24,773 nt of DNA, from contig WJKD01000592.1 of NCBI GenBank assembly GCA_014729315.1, positions 1-24,773 on the forward strand, written 5' to 3'. Under the pieces are notes generated by a model. The model saw only the letters and a program-made list of their open reading frames with translations. It did no database searches and had not been told where the DNA came from. Shown here piece by piece: positions 22,891 to 24,773 of this stretch. This DNA is from Promethearchaeota archaeon (GTDB lineage: Archaea > Asgardarchaeota > Lokiarchaeia > Sigynarchaeales > SOKP01). Position 1 is the first letter of the stretch, and each line of letters opens with the position of its first letter. The position numbers and the translations under genes are program-made.

Positions 22891-24324
22891 GTGGTTAAAA
22901 TAGCTAAATTTCAAAAGCAGAAGGAAAATAGAAGACATTACGGCGCCCATTTAACATCTAAGTCTATTTTTTATCAATTTATCGAACCAAATATCCAAAA
23001 TAAACTCTACAATTATCTCTGGACTGATATGTATTGCGGTCAGGGAAATCTAATATTACCAATTCTAGAGAATATCCCCAAAAGCGATAGAAATGAATTT
23101 TTCAGGAAGCACATCTATCTTTTTGATATTCAACCTGAGATGGTAGCGCAAACCATTAAAAACGCTATTAATTTAGGCATCTCAGTAGATATAGCGAAAG
23201 AGAATATAATCATAAGAGATAATCTGCTAAGTTTTCCAGAATTTCTGAAATCAAAGAAATTTCCGCTTTATCACATTACTAATCCTCCTTATCTTTATTT
23301 AGGTTATATTAGGAAACATAAAAAAACCCAGAAATACCTCAGACTTTTTGAAAACGAAAACGATGGTTACCAAGACTTATATCAGATTGCGATGATGAAA
23401 GATTTAAGAAACAGAATCAAAAATTTGATTTACATCATCCCTACAAATTTCTTGTATGGAGCATCTGTGTCAAACAAATTCAGAAATGATTTTTTGAAAC
23501 ACTACGAGATCCAAAAAATGATAATATACGAATCCCAGATTTTCGAATTTACAGGAACTAATATATGCATTGGTTTTTTTACCAAGAAAAAAATACCACA
23601 ATCCTCTGAGATAAGGTTTAACGGTAAAAAGATTAAAGCAAACAACGCGAAATTCGAAAAAATTTATATTTTAAAACCTAAATATAATTATCGCGCTGGC
23701 TCGGAGTTTAAAGAATTTACAGAAAGAAAAACAGCTCCCAATCCTTTAAAAGTAAATTATTATTTACTAAATAAGGAAGTGAAAGAAAATAAGGGAGATA
23801 ACGAACTAACTGCTATTGATGCCAACGTATATCAAGGAAATCGATATAAGAAAATTGGATTGAAGGTAAACGAGAAATTAAAAAAGAAAATCGAATCGAA
23901 CATTTTGTACGTTCGAACCGTTGACACGGGTTCTATGAAAGGAAGAGTTGGATTGAGGGTTATCGAAGAGGATTTTAAAGCAAAAGCGATCTATGTCTCT
24001 GGAAACACCTATCGAACTCATCCAATTCAGATATTCCTTGAACCTACTTTATCAATAGAAGATCAATTGCTCTTAAGAGATTTTTTCAATTTTGTATTAG
24101 AATATTTTAGGAAAATTTTGGACAGCGATTTTTTGACAACATACAAATATTCCGACGCAAGTTATACACGAAAATACTTGGGATTAAACCAAACGAGAAG
24201 CTTAATTGAAACTTTCTCAATTTTAACCATGAAAGATGGAGAAAAAAAAGAACTAAAAAATGCAATTTACAAAAAAGAATATGATTTTATTCTAAAAAGT
24301 AAAAATGAACAAGAGAAGCTATGA
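22891..24324 (+). CDS. N6-adenine DNA methyltransferase, Eco57I/TaqI-like
   Basis: A 477-residue protein with the amino-methyltransferase motif order X-I-IV: HYGAHLTSKSIF (16-27), SAM-binding TDMYCGQGNL (45-54) and catalytic NPPY (131-134, in ITNPPYLYLGYI). NPPY after a motif I of this kind marks N6-adenine methyltransferases of the gamma/Eco57I-TaqI type. YIIPTNFLYGASVSNKFRND and the ESQIFEFTGTNICIGFF segment continue the fold. The C-terminal part from about 240 is Lys-rich and probably holds the target recognition domain. It should modify a specific DNA site and so protect it from a partner endonuclease. The gene that begins at 24493 may be that partner. The GTG start has a TATA element 26 bases upstream and no SD. 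Confidence 0.9.
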   Translation: MVKIAKFQKQKENRRHYGAHLTSKSIFYQFIEPNIQNKLYNYLWTDMYCGQGNLILPILENIPKSDRNEFFRKHIYLFDIQPEMVAQTIKNAINLGISVDIAKENIIIRDNLLSFPEFLKSKKFPLYHITNPPYLYLGYIRKHKKTQKYLRLFENENDGYQDLYQIAMMKDLRNRIKNLIYIIPTNFLYGASVSNKFRNDFLKHYEIQKMIIYESQIFEFTGTNICIGFFTKKKIPQSSEIRFNGKKIKANNAKFEKIYILKPKYNYRAGSEFKEFTERKTAPNPLKVNYYLLNKEVKENKGDNELTAIDANVYQGNRYKKIGLKVNEKLKKKIESNILYVRTVDTGSMKGRVGLRVIEEDFKAKAIYVSGNTYRTHPIQIFLEPTLSIEDQLLLRDFFNFVLEYFRKILDSDFLTTYKYSDASYTRKYLGLNQTRSLIETFSILTMKDGEKKELKNAIYKKEYDFILKSKNEQEKL

Positions 24325-24492
24325 TTGCTTATTGTTAATTATTTCATTTTTTGATTTGGAAAATGAATTAGTCATTTTAAAGTGGAAAGGAAGACTATTT
24401 CGCCCTCTTTTCCCTTCCTTCTGCGAATTTTTAATTTTCCGCATGAATATTCGATCCAATAACTTACATAAAAGTACTAAGGATGATTTTCA
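24325..24492. other. Spacer between the DNA methyltransferase and the last gene
   Basis: A 168-base stretch in which I see no supported gene. ACATAAAAG at 24466-24474 could be a TATA box 23 bases before TTG 24493. Confidence 0.4.
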
Positions 24493-24773
24493 TTGATAAA
24501 TGAAACATTTAAAAAGTGTATAGAGAGTTATATTTTTATAAGAATTAAACAGAATATATATAAAGTTAAAAAGGGGAAATCAGAGAATAAAGACAAAAAC
24601 AAAGTATCTTACGAACTTGAAGTCCAAGCAGTATTAATTATCGCCGAAGAAATTTCTTATAAGCTGGCAAAAATAAATGCCAACAACCCAACAAAAGCTC
24701 CTACTTTCAATAATAGACTAATTTTGCTTAACTTAGCTTTTTCTTGTCCGTGGACTAACGACAAGATAAATGC
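24493..24773 (+). CDS. Start of an unidentified protein, possible restriction endonuclease partner
   Basis: An open frame of 93 codons runs from TTG 24493 to the edge of the window with no stop. It begins INETFKKCIESYIFIRIKQN, and after a Lys-rich patch continues ELEVQAVLIIAEEISYKLAK. The in-frame stop at 24484-24486 makes TTG 24493 the first possible start. Codon content is protein-like and the hydrophobic pattern suggests real helices, but no known domain is visible in the part present. Its place downstream of a DNA methyltransferase on the same strand makes a type II restriction endonuclease or an associated factor the leading guess. Low confidence for function, moderate that it is a gene. 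Confidence 0.5.
   Translation, partial: MINETFKKCIESYIFIRIKQNIYKVKKGKSENKDKNKVSYELEVQAVLIIAEEISYKLAKINANNPTKAPTFNNRLILLNLAFSCPWTNDKIN

Noticed and set aside
24305..24496. Small plus-strand frame overlapping the end of the DNA methyltransferase
   Set aside because: It has no SD site or promoter and no domain. It is possible as a small coupled gene, but the evidence is too thin.
1..24773. tRNA, rRNA, CRISPR arrays, insertion sequences and direct-repeat attachment sites
   Set aside because: I looked for GC-rich RNA-gene blocks in the A/T-rich gaps, regularly spaced repeats and transposase motifs, and saw none. A dedicated RNA search could still find small RNAs.

Overview
The window comes from an A+T-rich archaeon, most likely an Asgard (Lokiarchaeia-like) organism. 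The archaeal signs are TATA-type promoters about 25-30 bases upstream of starts, several apparently leaderless genes with GTG or TTG starts, and archaeal tetrahydromethanopterin (H4MPT) biosynthesis genes (mptG, mptD, a DUF447 protein). The Asgard placement is an inference from gene repertoire and base composition, not proved by any marker here.

Region 1 (1-11721) is a catabolic neighbourhood built around a glycyl radical enzyme (GRE). In order: the end of a divergent SDR oxidoreductase; an 831-residue GRE of the eliminase type with a Cys-x-Glu active site; a nitroreductase with an N-terminal two-cluster ferredoxin domain; a translationally coupled pair made of a corrinoid protein and a UroD/MtaA-type methyltransferase; a GPH-family sugar:cation symporter; a seven-helix membrane protein; an oppositely oriented MFS transporter; the GRE-activating radical SAM enzyme; and a split-barrel flavin/PNPOx-like protein. 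The arrangement suggests uptake of an organic substrate, radical cleavage of it, and possibly transfer of a methyl group to a corrinoid and then to a C1 carrier. The substrate cannot be read from the sequence.

Region 2 (11801-13966) holds H4MPT functions: a DUF447 protein on the plus strand, converging on mptG-mptD on the minus strand. These lie downstream of, and in the same direction as, feoA-feoB (14044-16678).

Region 3 (14044-20447) is an iron-related block: feoB, two divergent-copy feoA genes each with paired Cys-x3-Cys motifs, and an ABC ATPase plus ABC-2 permease between them. Both feoA upstream regions carry a similar palindromic element (TTAGRYATRYCTAA-like) that resembles DtxR-family iron regulator sites. 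A gene-free stretch of about 690 bases separates feoA1 from the ABC operon.

Region 4 (20576-24773) contains a PurM/AIR-synthase-like protein with a possible homopolymer frameshift near its end, a LarE-type sulfur transferase, an Eco57I/TaqI-like adenine DNA methyltransferase, and the start of a further gene that could be its restriction partner.

No tRNA, rRNA, CRISPR array or insertion sequence was recognised.
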